A DNA stretch of 64,000 nt from Lineus longissimus (lineage: Eukaryota > Nemertea > Pilidiophora > Heteronemertea > Lineidae), in assembly GCF_910592395.1 (NCBI RefSeq), contig NC_088320.1, positions 992,001-1,056,000 on the forward strand. Reading direction: 5' to 3'. Positions 1 through 14,700 of the stretch are shown one piece after another. The notes beneath the pieces were generated by a model, which was given only the letters and a program-made list of their open reading frames with translations, did not search any database and had not been told where the DNA came from. Each line of letters begins with the position of its first letter. The stretch's first letter is position 1. The translations under genes were made by a program, and so were the position numbers.

Positions 1-356
1 ACTTTCTCTTGCATAAGGGGTTAATCCAGCCATTTTTGTTCAAATTTGAAGGATGCTTGTTTTCTGACATTGTATTCGGTGCTATCTATCTTTCATCAAT
101 GGTACCCTTTCTTATATCAGTACTAGTAGATATTGACTTTTATAATAGCTCAATTCCCCTAGGGTTGCCCTTTAATTGAGCTTACATTCTGCTCATATCG
201 TAAGCCACTTAGAGGAGTTAAACAGATACAAACTTCAGCCCATAAATATACAAAGGATGTTTTTGGGATGACCAGCCATAAAAATAAACATCATAAACAT
301 CGGCATCTTGTGACCTAGGTCTTTTAGAAATACATATATAAATGAAGTCTGCTTAC

Positions 357-1416
357 CAGTGTATAACTCTAGGTATGTTTCTGTGTCTATGAGGTTGAGC
401 GGCTTGCCAATCTCCGGGGGCCGGAGGGCAATAATCGATGGCGGTATAATGGCACCGCTACTCGGCATGTCGTCAGACTGAAGAACAATGAAGAATTAAG
501 TATTTAAACACATGGGAAGACGATACTACACAAGGTTAGCTCGGCCTGGAAATTTGCGATCAGTTTTTACTTTTAAAATCCCATGACACTCACGAAAAAC
601 AATCCTACCTCAGCTTGGTCATGAATGAGATAATGTTCCATATCCATGTGATGAGCCTTATGCCTCTGCCAATGCAAATGTGAGGCTTTTTCATCATTTT
701 CCATGATTAGATAGAACTTTGCTGCATGAATGTTACAACAAAACTGACACCAAATACACATTAACTTCTCTATAACCTTTGAAAGGATTATAAACAAAAT
801 ATTGATTTTGCATAACTTGTTCAGCAAAATGCCAGAGACCAGCTTAACTTTAATAAAGGATTAACACTAATCCTTATTATCGATTACTTACTACCAGTAC
901 CAGTTGGTCCATCTGGGATAAAATACCAAAAAGTCAATTGTTTTCTTTTAATAATCTTAACTTCACCAAATTTAACAACTGTTGGTCAATTTGGGGGACG
1001 TGGGCTTTGCGAATCCTGGTTCAGACACCAACCATTGGAGAGCAAAAATAGTTATCTAGGCCTATAGACAGAGCTCAGGGAAATAAGAGCAGTACATGAT
1101 GTCCATGAGTACAGTCAGTGTTCACAGTTGCACTAAGCATACAGTAGGCCTACAGCCTCCAGTCCAGGGGCAGGGCACAATCTGAAAAATATTGCTCTCA
1201 GAACATCATGTTTCAGTTCTGAAAACAAGGATAAAGTATGGCAAACTGCATTGTAACTGTGAAGAAACATATATTCTTACATTTAGGTATCTAGATGCCG
1301 AAATCGGATGATAATGCTAGCCACCGTAGTGCTGTAAATGGGGGACAACAAGATTCTTTTCCAAGCTTTGTTGATGTTGTTGTCAAGTCAATCAACACAT
1401 CCTTACCTCCAGACAT
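357..1416 (-). CDS. Unrecognised conserved-looking protein, N-terminal part (gene continues past left edge)
   Basis: I do not recognise this protein. Four exons join in phase on the minus strand: 1416-1407 (ATG plus 7 nt), 912-892 (a 21-nt microexon), 721-609 and 477-357. Each has good AG/GT borders (donors GTAAGG, GTAAGT, GTAGG, GTAAGC). The product starts MSGDGPTGTGTKFYLIMEND, then has a charged, His-rich segment (HWQRHKAHHMDMEHYLIHDQ) and a segment rich in Pro and Ile (IIPPSIIALRPPEIGKPLN). No signal peptide or membrane segment is visible. The last donor leaves phase 1 and I found no convincing next exon in bases 1-350, so the remainder lies off the window. It shares a short divergent promoter with NACA, which suggests broad expression. 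The exon chain is seen in the sequence; expression is inferred. Confidence 0.6.
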
Positions 1417-1700
1417 AATTAGTGTAGGAGAGTTCCAAGCACCTGGTTCATTCTCCAAGCGTCGTCAATTGTAATTTCTACCGCCAAGTTTCACTTAAAC
1501 TACTGACTCTGCCACAGTTGACGATGTAACGGGTGTATGTAAATTTCGACTTTACGGCCGAAGACCGGGAGATCGGCAGCTTTCGGAAGTGACGTCAGCA
1601 TAGTTCCTTTCAATCAATTCCTGTGAAACCGCCTGGTTTTCTCATTTACAGGTGATTTTAATCCGCTTTGATCGCTATGAATGTATATGTGATTGATATA
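1417..1700. promoter_or_regulatory. Divergent promoter shared by the unnamed gene and NACA
   Basis: The start codon of the minus-strand gene (1416) and the NACA 5' region face away from each other here. At 1584-1597 there is CGGAAGTGACGTCA, an ETS site abutting a perfect palindromic CRE (TGACGTCA, 1590-1597). A pyrimidine run just after it (about 1602-1610) could be a TOP-type start for NACA, but the exact start and the 5'-UTR donor could not be fixed. The ETS/CRE composite is well known in housekeeping promoters. Confidence 0.55.
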
Positions 1701-2024
1701 TAAACGCATTATTCCTGTTCTATATGTCCCATCATACGATTTTTTGATAAATTGGTTCGGGGATCCTTCAAGAACGAGTTGGATTTGCGGTTCGAAGTTG
1801 GTGTCATTTTGGCATGGATTGGCTGCTGCTGTGCATGCTGTGTGAATACATTACCTGTTGTACAGCGTAAAAATGTACACTCGGTCCGTTTGGAATGTTG
1901 TGTGCAGTGTGTGTGTGCGCTGCTAAAAGCTAGAGCCATGCCCAGCCAGTAGCAGTGTTGTTGTCTTTATTCCCTGTGAGTTCATTCAATCATGTAATAT
2001 GATCCGTCCGTCCCAACCAAGAAA

Positions 2025-2109
2025 CTTGCAAATGATGACCAATTTTTTCCCCAGCTTATCGATAGATGCTGATTCAGTGCTATGTCAAGCCAAATTCTCC
2101 TGATGCAAG
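2025..2109 (+). ncRNA. Box C/D snoRNA-like gene, copy 1 (NACA 5'-UTR intron)
   Basis: C box ATGATGA at 2032-2038, D box CTGA at 2100-2103, terminal stem CTTGCA (2025-2030) with TGCAAG (2104-2109), and an internal CTGA that can act as D'. It lies about 100 bp upstream of the AG at 2211-2212 that precedes the start-codon exon. Least like the others: GATAGATG before the internal CTGA and AAATTCTC before the D box. Confidence 0.75.
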
Positions 2110-2213
2110 CAAAATAACTTTTCTTGTCAATTCCAGTTGGGGAAGATCAATCAGATCTCTGGGACGATATCAATCAGATGAGTTGAGTTATACTGATTGT
2201 GGTTCTTTTCAGA

Positions 2214-4314
<2,101 letters not shown>

Positions 4315-6334
4315 AACAAACTGCCTCTGGGGACTAAACATTGGGAGGGAGATAACTAGTGCTGCATGCAAAATGTGGAAACACATTTTGTTTTGGGTTG
4401 GATTTTTTTGATACTATATTATAAACTCTTGTAAAATATTAATTATCGTGTAATAATAATGCCGAAAAATACAACTATATGTTTTGTTTCTGTTTGTAAG
4501 TTATGCAGAAGGAGGGAGAATATCGTCATTCTGATTGGCCTTGGAAATGGTTTCTTGTGAAACTCAGGTGATGAGTAGACGGGTGAGGAAACTCCTGGAT
4601 GTGATTGGAACCAACCCCACGCTGTACAAGACTATCTGACCTGTCATTGGGAGGCGCGGAGAGACTTTCAATGTTCACAAAGGTGGTTGTGAATTGTCTT
4701 TGAGCAGTTCGTCCCCATGTTCATTGCTGGGTGGTTGTGCAGTGGAACAACCAGTCCAGTGTGGTTAATCTTACTGTCCTCGAGCCATTCCCTTTGATGA
4801 TATGTGACTGCCCTCAATAGTGTCACTTGGGATAGCTAACATGGAAGATGCAGTGGGTCCAAAGAGAAGAAATTCTGCCCCCACTAAGGTTACTGTCACT
4901 GAGAAAGATAGGTAGAGGAAAGGCAGCAGAAAGAAAAAGTAAATGTTATAAATTTACATATTTGTTGTTTATTTCTATCAGAAATATTGCAGACGCTACT
5001 TTGACATGTACAATATTTTTGTAATTGTACTATACATATTGATAATCAGATTTACAAACAGAACATCTTAAAACAGCATATGACTTTGAAAGCGGGAGCA
5101 GCCTTGAAAGGATGTTGACATTCTGTTGGCCTTTTGGCCGTGGATGATCACAATGTCAAACTTCCTAAGACTGAGGCACCCCCCATCGATACCAAAATCA
5201 TCATCTACATGTCATGGCATGACCAATGCCACTGGATTAACGTGAAGAGCAAAGCCAAGTTGGGACCGGCAGTGGATCATAATTCTACATTTTACAATAC
5301 AAGACGTACATGTAAGGCCTAAAACAGTGAAGCCCTTGAACTGTGGCAGTGGACACGGCTACCTCACTGTACTAACTTTACCACAGACTATCTGAACAAA
5401 AGCCAACAGATGTATTTACTCACACAAACACCAATTTCAACAAACTGTGCAATAGCAGAAATTCTATTGCAATAATGGCAGGTTCTCATTTCACAACCAG
5501 AATTGTGAATACTACGCAACAAAGGCTATTTCAAAACTGATCAGTCACTTCTACTGAGGTCAATATTGTACTACAGCAAGAAGACCAAGGTTCTGGTGGG
5601 AAAGTCGGCTATATGCAATGGACGGAAAAACTAGTCATAATCGGCAGAATATAGTAGAACATGAAAGATTAACTAAAGAAAGTATACGTAACTCCATTTA
5701 TTGAGGATTTGGACACAAAATCAGTGTTGTAATGGACGGACAAAAACAAATCTATAACAAAGGATCCAGGTCACTGAAGCCGGTATTATAGTACCTGATT
5801 CTAAGAGTTTTCACCACTCTCACATGTAAGGTTGGAACACGATTGTCTATATTTACCATGTGAACCAGATATGCCCCGAGGACAACATGGAAATGATTCA
5901 CCAGGGTAGAGCCCCTCTCACAGACTCAGTCCATAAATGTTGCATGTAACACCTACATTTTGGGGCCAACAACTCGAGTTCTATCACATGAGGAGAAATG
6001 ACAAGAACTGCATCCAACTAGTCATCTAAATCTTCATATCTGGAAAAGAGAAAGACAATAGATGAGAAGTTGGCAACTGTGTAGGAGACAATGTCACAAG
6101 TATCCATCAACAAGCTCGGCTTTATTCCTCTGAAGAGTGCACGGCTTGATCGGATCAAAAGACATGATCTCTGGCTGGGTTTGATTTTAGTAGTGGTCCT
6201 GTTGCTCAAGATCACCTCATTTCAGGGCAGGCAACTTGTCTGAGTATAGTCAACATCAGGTTAAGCTCTTCTTCATGGCCTGAAAGTCTATAAATGGGGA
6301 CAGGGAATGTTTTTATGGCCCAAAGACAGTTATC
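4315..6334. other. Convergent 3' region between NACA and LZTFL1
   Basis: Holds the 3' UTR of NACA (plus) and of LZTFL1 (minus). I see no full gene. Two details stand out: an acceptor-like AG followed by a 23-codon open stretch at about 4568-4639, and AATAAA motifs on the minus strand at 6121-6126, near 5695 and near 4968 that could be alternative LZTFL1 ends. The open stretch at 5134-5322 has no recognisable domain. Confidence 0.5.
6121..6126 (-). terminator. Candidate poly(A) signal of LZTFL1
   Basis: AATAAA on the minus strand, about 210 nt beyond the LZTFL1 stop at 6335. It would give a short 3' UTR; similar motifs further on could give longer ones. Confidence 0.4.
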
Positions 6335-8429
6335 TTACTTCATCAGTCTTCGCCGTATATCCTTCAACTGGTCATTCTTAGTTGCCAACATACGCTTGAG
6401 ATTCTGGAATGGTTTGGTCTGACTGACTTTCTTCTCCAGTTCCTGAAAATAATACAAAGGAAATGTCATTTTCCAGTTTTCAATTCAACTGGAAGCTTGC
6501 TTACTTTGAACTACGCAAGTTCTCCAATTCCGTTCATGCAGTTATTTGCAAAATCTGTGATAATAAAAGTTACACCCGTGAAAATTGTCACTTTCCTGGA
6601 ACAGATGCATACCTTTTCTGCCATCTCGAGCATGGCTTTGATCTTCAGCAGTTCATGTTTCGTGTCAGTAAGATCTTCCCCAAGAGCCGCTGCACCTGCT
6701 TTCCCAGAGGCCGCATCTTTATCCATCTGAAGCTTCAACCTTTCAAGTCGTTTACGGAGCTCTTCTGGGTCTTCATCACCTGCATCCTGAATGTGACAAA
6801 AGCAGTCTTCTTTTGGTAACAACTTATAGCAACACTGGTAGAGCAAGGACACATTTCTGAGCTGAGGCTTTTGCCATGTCCACAATACATGAAGTCTTAT
6901 CAATGTGGAGGAAAACACTTCAGTTTCAAATACCAGCATTGTCTATACCACTCACACACATAACATTATGTTTACAACTGGTTCTTTTAAATGTTCACTT
7001 CTTAAATTCCCTATTCCTTCCTCAAACCAAGAACAGACCTACCATATCAAGCAAGCCCAATTCTCTCCTCAACTTTTCAAGGTCTTTTGATAATTTTGTC
7101 TTTTCCTTGGCAATGCCCAGAGCAGATGATTCAGCAAGGCGCATGTATTCCTTTAACCTGGCATTTTCGTCTTGCAGTCTTTGAATTTCCTGGAAAAAAT
7201 CCAGAAAACACATAAAATTGCTTGTAGGACAACAGCAGTGCCTGTCAACCATGTGAAATTTGTAACATAAACGCGTTTTCAAGAACTGGAACGCCATCAG
7301 CATCATGGTGGAGACAGATGAATGGAACATACTGTCACATGTGAAATCTGCATTTTGTAGCAAATACGGCTGTAAAATAATGGGTTATTCATAGCAGACA
7401 TACCATTTGAAGTAACTGAGTGCTGCCTGATTCATTCAGAGGTTGTAATCGGAGAGGATTGAATTCTGTGTCTCGCTTAGCACCCATAAATTCTTGCTCC
7501 TCAAACTCGGCAATCTGTCGGAGTAATTCTCTGAAATAAACCAGAGAGATGGAGTAAGGTCACAGTATGCTTTGACAAAGACAAACCACCAATGTAAGCG
7601 ACTTGGGTTGAAGATGGCTCAGGGAGTGGGGGAGATTGTAGTCATCCCTGATACCTAACGGAAGGGAGCGGAGCAGTGTAGTGGGTTAAATGGTATGAAC
7701 TTTAAACTCCAACTAATTTGTCATTTGTGGAAGAGAGGTCCGACTTGTAAAAGGAGAGTTTCCTAATTGACGTACCGATTTTCTAACTCTGATATATCAG
7801 CCGATTGTTTCAAGTGCCACTTCTCCGCCTGCTGGAATAACTGTCGTAGCAGGAGGATGTTTGTGTGGGATGAATTGAGCAGCTCGGACTCGACCTCGCT
7901 CCGTACGACAGCAAGAAGACCATCCAACATCTCCTCAACCTCATCTGTGGTGTAGGTTTCTTCTGCTTCAAGCCTACAATGAGAAATAAACAGAGGTTAT
8001 TTTGTCAGCCTTCCTCAAATATGATGGTTACACATCAAAGACCACAAGACATAAATCCTCAGTAATGTTTACCTGCTATCTTTGAGATCTTTGAAGCAGC
8101 CATCGACGGAGCGTAGCCTCTGTCCTCTTTGGTAACGGGCAAACCTCAGATAATTGAGGATTTCACTGTGGTGATGCTCATTCACACCTAAATTCTGGAA
8201 ATGACAAGGAGACTATTAAGAGAGAAGAACACAATGAATGATGATGATGAACAAGAAGACAGTTCATGAATGACTCAATGATTGAGTTGCAAGCTCCAAG
8301 GCAAATTTTCTTCGACTTGTCAGTCGTTTATTTGCAAATAACAATGATCTTATAGAATTTTTTATAGTACCAACACATTCTATAAACATTTATCTATATG
8401 CACAACATAATCAGACAGATAAATACCAT
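6335..8429 (-). CDS. LZTFL1: Leucine zipper transcription factor-like protein 1 (BBSome regulator)
   Basis: Cytosolic coiled-coil protein that binds the BBSome and controls ciliary traffic, including Smoothened. Exons in coding order: 8429-8427 (ATG alone), 8194-8073, 7973-7776, 7530-7404, 7189-7043, 6786-6613, 6442-6335; phases join to 292 residues (human 299). Family landmarks are clear: NLGVNEHHHSEILNYLRFAR at the start, SELENRELLRQIAEFEEQE in the middle, a long heptad coiled coil over roughly residues 145-260, and the ending MAEKELEKK...KNDQLKDIRRRL. The first exon ends exactly after ATG (donor GTATTT, rather weak), so the start is the least certain part; the human protein begins MAELGLNEHH, which fits. 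It is head-to-head with eIF4B, 273 bp between start codons. Confidence 0.93.
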
Positions 8430-8702
8430 GTTTGTGGATTTTAGAGGCGATTTTTGGACGGAATTTTAGAAAATATTTTCTGAAGTTGAGTCACGGAAAT
8501 GACGTCACGTTGTCAGGATTGGTAAAACAGCAGATCAGAAGTTAAGTATCTTCACTTCAAATAAAGCCTTAGTCATTAGATATGTTGAAATTAATACAAA
8601 ACAGTTAGTTGTTGGACTGGAACTGGTTGAAAAGTGGTGAAAACCTCAGATTTTGAAGTTTTAGACCCGTCATCCGGGCACTTCACCTTCTCGCAATCCA
8701 AC
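8430..8702. promoter_or_regulatory. Divergent LZTFL1 / eIF4B promoter
   Basis: Only 273 bp separate the two start codons. CGGAAATGACGTCA lies at 8494-8507, a GGAA core next to a perfect CRE (8500-8507). It is almost identical to the element in the divergent promoter at 1584-1597. No convincing TATA box is visible. Confidence 0.55.
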
Positions 8703-11700
8703 ATGGCGGCTCAACCTAGTGAGTGGCATGGACACCCGCGAAATATTTCGCTTTCTGCAGCCAATCCTGGATTATGAAATAAATAATTAAAGCAATAGTA
8801 ACAAGCCAACAAGAGGATTGAACATATAAAATACTTGCATCACTCCAAATACTCATTCAGATGCATTTTATCACCGTTTGAAATTACCCCTTCTACTATA
8901 CTTGCCACATGTGCACATGCATTGGACAGTGTAGTGTAAATGTACAGGGCGATGTACAGAGCACGACGCGATGTGCATGATGATGTGTTAGTGGTTTGAA
9001 CTGAACTTCCAAGACAATCCATGACCGGTGCAGCACACCGCTGGCCGACTCTTGAATGTTATGTTGATGTCGGACGTACACAGTTCACCAGTAGGCAGTA
9101 GCGTCTCTACAAATATGAATGTGATGTTCAGTCGTGATGGAATGTTCGATGAACTAGGGCCCAATTATTCTATTCTATTAAACGAAAATGTTTCTTTTCA
9201 GCGGCTACCGGAAAAAAGAAACAGAAAAAGCAGAAGGGTGTGACCCTTCACCTAAACGAGTTTTTAGATGAAGGGGAACCCGGCATCAGCTTGGTCCTGC
9301 AGAACAAGGACTGGGCGGCAGAAATGGAGAATGAAGAGGGAAACGGTAAGAGTAATAGGTGATTGATAGGTTGTAATAATCTATGGAAATGGTAAGAGTA
9401 ATAGGTGATTGATAGGTTGTAATAATCTATGGAAATGGTAAGAGTAATAGGTGATTGATAGGTTGTAATAATCTATGGAAATGGTAAGAGTAATAGGTGA
9501 TTGATAGGTTGTAATAATCTATGGAAATGGTAAGAGTAATAGGTGATTGATAGGTTGTAATAATCTATGGAAATGGTAAGAGTAATAGGTGATTGATAGG
9601 TTGTAATTATCTATGGAAATGGTAAGAGTAATAGGTGATTGATAGGTTGTAATAATCTATGGAAATGGTAAGAGTAATAGGTGATTGATAGGTTGTAATA
9701 ATCTATGGAAATGGTAAGAGTAATAGGTGATTGATAGGTTGTAATAATCTATGGAAATGGTAAGAGTAATAGGTGATTGATAGCTTGTTATAATCTATGG
9801 AAATGGTAAGAGTGATTGGTGATTGAGAATAGCCTGGTTGACTTATTATTCATACTTGATGTTTCTCCTTACTCCAGATGACTATTACGATCCTTACGGC
9901 AGCTCCTCTAAGCCAGCGATCAGCAGGACACAGCTGCCAAGTGCACCAAGATCTGCTCGTCAGGGCGAGCTATACGACGTTGATAAACTGCCCTCTAAAC
10001 CGCCATACACAGCATTTATTGGGAACCTCCCTTACGATGTCTGTGATGACGAAATTCAGTGCTTCTTCAAGAATTTACCGGTAGGTGTCAGATATGTCAG
10101 AAAAAAGCATTTGCATTGTTCTGAGCTGTGAAATGAGGAATACCACATAGAGAGTGCAGATCTTGGATTACTACATCCTGTATCACCCAATTGGGAGATG
10201 TGATGATTATTCAAATGTTGTTTATATTTGGATGCTTCTGTCCCACTTTCTCCTACTAATAAGTCAATAACCGTTGGTGTTGATGTCATCTTGAACTGAA
10301 GCATGATATCTTTGGGATTCATGGTGATTTCTTCATTTATCTTCCAGGTGAAGTCTGTGCGTCTTCCCAATGATGGAGGGCGATACAAAGGATTTGGCTA
10401 TGCCGAGTTTGAAGACAAGGCGTCCCTTATTGAGGCTTTAGGTTTCAATGATGAGGTAAGATTGCAACTGAATGAGCTAGCAGTGTAGGACAGTGCCGGT
10501 TTTCCGTGTTTCTCAATCACTTCTTTTCCTGGCAGTGAGAATGTCCTGGTTCTTGCACTCCGACTGTCTATGGGGTTGGAACCAAGGACCTGTTGATCTC
10601 GAGCCAAGAGTCCTAGCAACTAGGCCAGCATGGCTATTGTCCCTTTGCAGTGTTTAGAGTTTCTCTCGTGACTAACGATTATTCATTTCAGATGATGCGA
10701 AACAGGAAGGTGCGTGTTGATCTTGCTGATCAGAACCAGCAGGGAGATGAGCGTGGCAGCGGTCAAAATAGTGGTGGTGATCCGAATAGGACAGATGACT
10801 CTGATTGGAGGAGAAAACCAGCAGACGATGGTACGTAAAACTCGTTAGATTTAATTAAAACAGTGCTGCTTTGTAAGACCAGAGTCTTTCTATACAAGAC
10901 TCTGTATAGAAAGACTCTGGTAAGACGCACAACCCATTCAGGTCGCTGGTGCCGATGAAATCTATGAATTAGTTCCATGTTAGTTGCCAGATGCCTTAGT
11001 TATTGAAATTTGAGAAATCTGTCTTCTGCTTTATTTTGGTACTGGCAGTTTGCCTTGATCAAGTCTCATGTTGGGTTGCTCACATGTTGGAGACTGGTGT
11101 TGATGCCTCTATGTTTGTTTCATGATTTGATTATTCAGAGGGTAGTAGTCGAGGTGGCAGCAGCTATGGCCGTGATGATCGAGATCGGGGATTCAGCAGA
11201 GATGGTGACCGCGGTGGCTTCAGCAACCGAGACAGAGATGGAGACGATTCAAAATGGAGGCGAGATGGTGACAGTGACCGTGGTGGTTATGATCGTGATG
11301 ATCGCAACGGTCCACGTAACCGTGATGATGATAGACGCGATAATAGGCGGGGTTATGGAGGCGATAGAGATCGCGGTTACGGAGGCGATAGAGATCGCGG
11401 TTATGGAGGCGATAGAGATCGCGGTTATGGAGGCGATAGAGATCGCGGTTATGGCGGAGATCGTGATCGCGGTTATGGAGGCGATAGAGATCGCGGGTAT
11501 GGAGGCGGACGTGATGGTGGAGATCGTGATCGGGGATACGGGGAACGAGATCGGGGCTATGGCGGTGGAAGAAGAGACGACCGATATGATGACCGTGATG
11601 GCGGAGGTACGCTCTTGAAATCAGATATAGGCTTATGTTCGTCCATTCAAAACATGATAACAAAAGGTGACTTGTTCCAAACCTCTTCCAGATAACATTG

Positions 11701-14700
11701 GGAGACTGAACAAGCATTGAACAGTCACGCATCTGAAACCTGTTTTTGGTTCACCAAAACAGGATGTCTTTTAACAACACGACGTGTGGCGGTTTGAAGG
11801 TTTGCCATTGATTGATGTTTCAAGTTCACATGAGGTCAACATGTGAGAATGAAACTAGGCTATATGAATTTGTTATTTGTTTCAGGTCGTCGGCAGTTCG
11901 GTAGTGGCTTCCGAGGGGGTGGACGCGATGATAGGTATAATTCAGAGAGATCATACAATGACAGATATAGTGATAGGAGAGGGGGCGACAGGTGAGTGCT
12001 GTATCGAGAGGGAAACATGGACACTTGGTTCACCAGGAGGGTCACTCGGGTTACTATGCAGCACTCATGGTTTACTCCTCTTTATTACCTTCTGACTCGA
12101 TCTTCACTTGCCGCTCAGGGCGGCTCTTTCTCCCTTGTTCATTTCTGGTTCTGTTCACCAAAGAAAGTCGCGCAAATGGTATTTAGAAACTTGTGCCAAC
12201 TGGTGATGCAGTTGTCAAGGTCTACGCAGTGCGCCATCTGTGGGATCAGTCATATCTGCTGGGTTTTTCTCTGGCCTGGCCCTCACGCCTACCATTTGAT
12301 CCCAGACCATAAAATATAACACCTACCACAAAACTCCCGGTTCAGTCACTTGCTGCTCAAGAATCCATTAAATTGTTCTTGTCATTCCAGTTCTAGATAT
12401 TCCTCGGATCGCAATGAAGACCGATATCGTCGTAATGACGATGATCGAGGTAAGCCTGACGAAGGTAGCCCTCCCACCGAACAAGGTAGATTAGTCTTTA
12501 TTTTTAGAAAACGGTAAAGTGAAAAACTACGTCCTAAAGCTATATCTTCAGAATCTTGGTTCTTTTTTTGTGGCTCATTCTCGTGAAATAATGTCCTGAA
12601 CTGGCCTAATGAGAATCTTTGTTGTTACCAGGTCATTAGTATTTGTCTTTGCGTTTACATGTTATTTGTAAGTTTTGCTCAGTTTGACATCTGTTTTCAG
12701 ACGAGGGTCCTAAGGAGAGGCCACGACTTAATCTCAAGCCTCGTACTAAACCGATTGAGGAGGTCAGCAAACCGGTCAGTAAATCGGACGTTCCAAAATC
12801 TTCCATATTTGGCAGCGCAAAACCAGTGGATACGGCGCAGCGGGAACGGCAGATTGAGGAGAGGTTACGTAGACAACAGGAGGAGGAGGAAGAGAAGGAA
12901 AATAGAGAGAGAAAAAGGTAATCATCTTCTATTCACCTCTTACCAGGTGAGCACGTCTTGCGGTGCAGTTGCTCAAATTTGCCAAGGCCGTTTTGGTTTT
13001 CGACAACAGAGCTCTCTGACTTTGTCTGTCAGGTAGGCCTTCCATGTTGAGATAGAAAAGCTAACCTTTCTGTGAGGCTAATGACTTGCATATTCTTTTC
13101 TTGATAGAGATCGTGAGATGCAATATCGGGATATCCGATTAACGGAAGGTCCCAGGTCACATCGGTCAGATAGAAGTGACGAATCAACAGAGGAAAAACG
13201 TGAGTCTCGACGCGAAAGAAAGTCTAGTTCAGGTTCAGCGTCGGGGAAAGGTATGAGGACAGGTGAGACGCTGCCCCTTCATCCGCTGTAGCTCGAGCAG
13301 ACATTGATTTAGAGCTAACATTGTGGTTTGGTGGCGTCTCTTTTTTTGCAAGCAGCTGATTGGTCGGATCAGTTCATGGTACCGTGACCGCCTGCTTCGG
13401 GTCCTGGCCCGGTTGTTCCAAACAAGTTGGTCACTAACTTGGCAATATCTTTAACTTGAGGTAAAGTCTCATTGACAAACCTGAAGGAGATAGCCCCGAG
13501 TGAAAGTTAATGTCAAGTAAGGGACCTTGGATGGCTTCCCTTTGAACACCAAGCCTCTGCTTGCCTCTGCTTTTGTGTTAAGTTAGCCTGTACTAGTAAC
13601 CCTTGTGTGAGAATTTCCACTGCCCTTGGTATAAATATTGCACCCTTTTCTCATCAAGTTGTTCTGACGTCCTTGCATGTAGTCTCCATGACATTTATTG
13701 GCTTTGTTTTGCTACTTCTTTTTACCTGGGTGTTTTTGCCATTGGAGTCCTATTACTGCCATCTATTCCATGTCGCTATGGCCGATGAAATGTGGCAGTA
13801 ATTTGCCACAACGTTTGCAATGGAAGGCAGTGATGCGGCCCCTGCTGTTAGTTGCTTTCCAACTCATATTTTTGTAGGAGTAGTGATAAGTGTTTTGTAT
13901 TCATTCTTGGCTCAAATGAGTTCATTCATTTGGCCCTGCTAAGATAAAAGAAAACTGGTTAAAGAGTGTGCTCAGCTACCAGTGGTTAAGGAATTGCTTC
14001 TCAACTGGAGGTGTTGATGTCTCACCAAACACTGCAAGGGCAACCACCTGCACAGTGTTCTCGAGGCCTTCACATTTAATCTTGTTTGCCATAGAGCTCT
14101 GTCCATTTACAAACATATATTTTATTTCATTCAGTTGCGCCCCCACCCACGACGAGAAGAGACAGCGATCGTGAGCATCATCCGAGACGCGATAGTGAAA
14201 AATCAAATCATTCAGACGTATTTGAAGATGAGAAGAAAAGCCCCGTGAAGCCGATATCACCGCGATGTGATGAGCCGCCACCAAAGTTAGTTCCTGCACC
14301 GCCCCCAAAGGAAAATATCTGGGAGCGGAGAAAGACTGAGCAAAAGCCAGCGGATGCTCCGCCAAAATCCAATTCTCGTCCAGCAGAGGAGAGTAGGCAG
14401 GCCAATAATGAGCGTCCTCGGAATGATGATCATCGACATGATGAGCGCCGCACTCAGAATGATGACCGTCGCCGTGATGACGATCGTCGACGAGATAATT
14501 ATGATCGCCGTGGTGATGATCGACGACAGGATAATGGCAATCGCCGTGGTGACGATCGCCGACGAGATCATGATGATCGTCGACAAGAACCTTCCAGTCA
14601 AAAGGTATGTTAGTCCTTGGTATATCAGAGATGCCAGCCATTACACCTGAGCCCTTAACCCCTGAACCACTAAGCCATCAGAGTCCTTTATTTCTACCAT

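Noticed and set aside
1294-1473. 59-codon plus-strand open frame starting MPKSDDNASHRS
   Set aside because: Lies over the 5' exon of the minus-strand gene, has no obvious splice partner, and its length is unremarkable.
10198-10300. C/D-box-like spacing (GTGATGAT ... CTGA) in eIF4B intron 3
   Set aside because: No convincing terminal stem and the spacing is long; not comparable to the NACA set.
11010-11732. Long open frames overlapping eIF4B exon 6 in other frames
   Set aside because: Shadows of the 24-bp repeat and the biased Asp/Arg/Gly codons of the real exon.
13976-14650. Long open frames on both strands over eIF4B exon 11
   Set aside because: Shadows of the low-complexity Arg/Asp coding sequence at 14135-14604.
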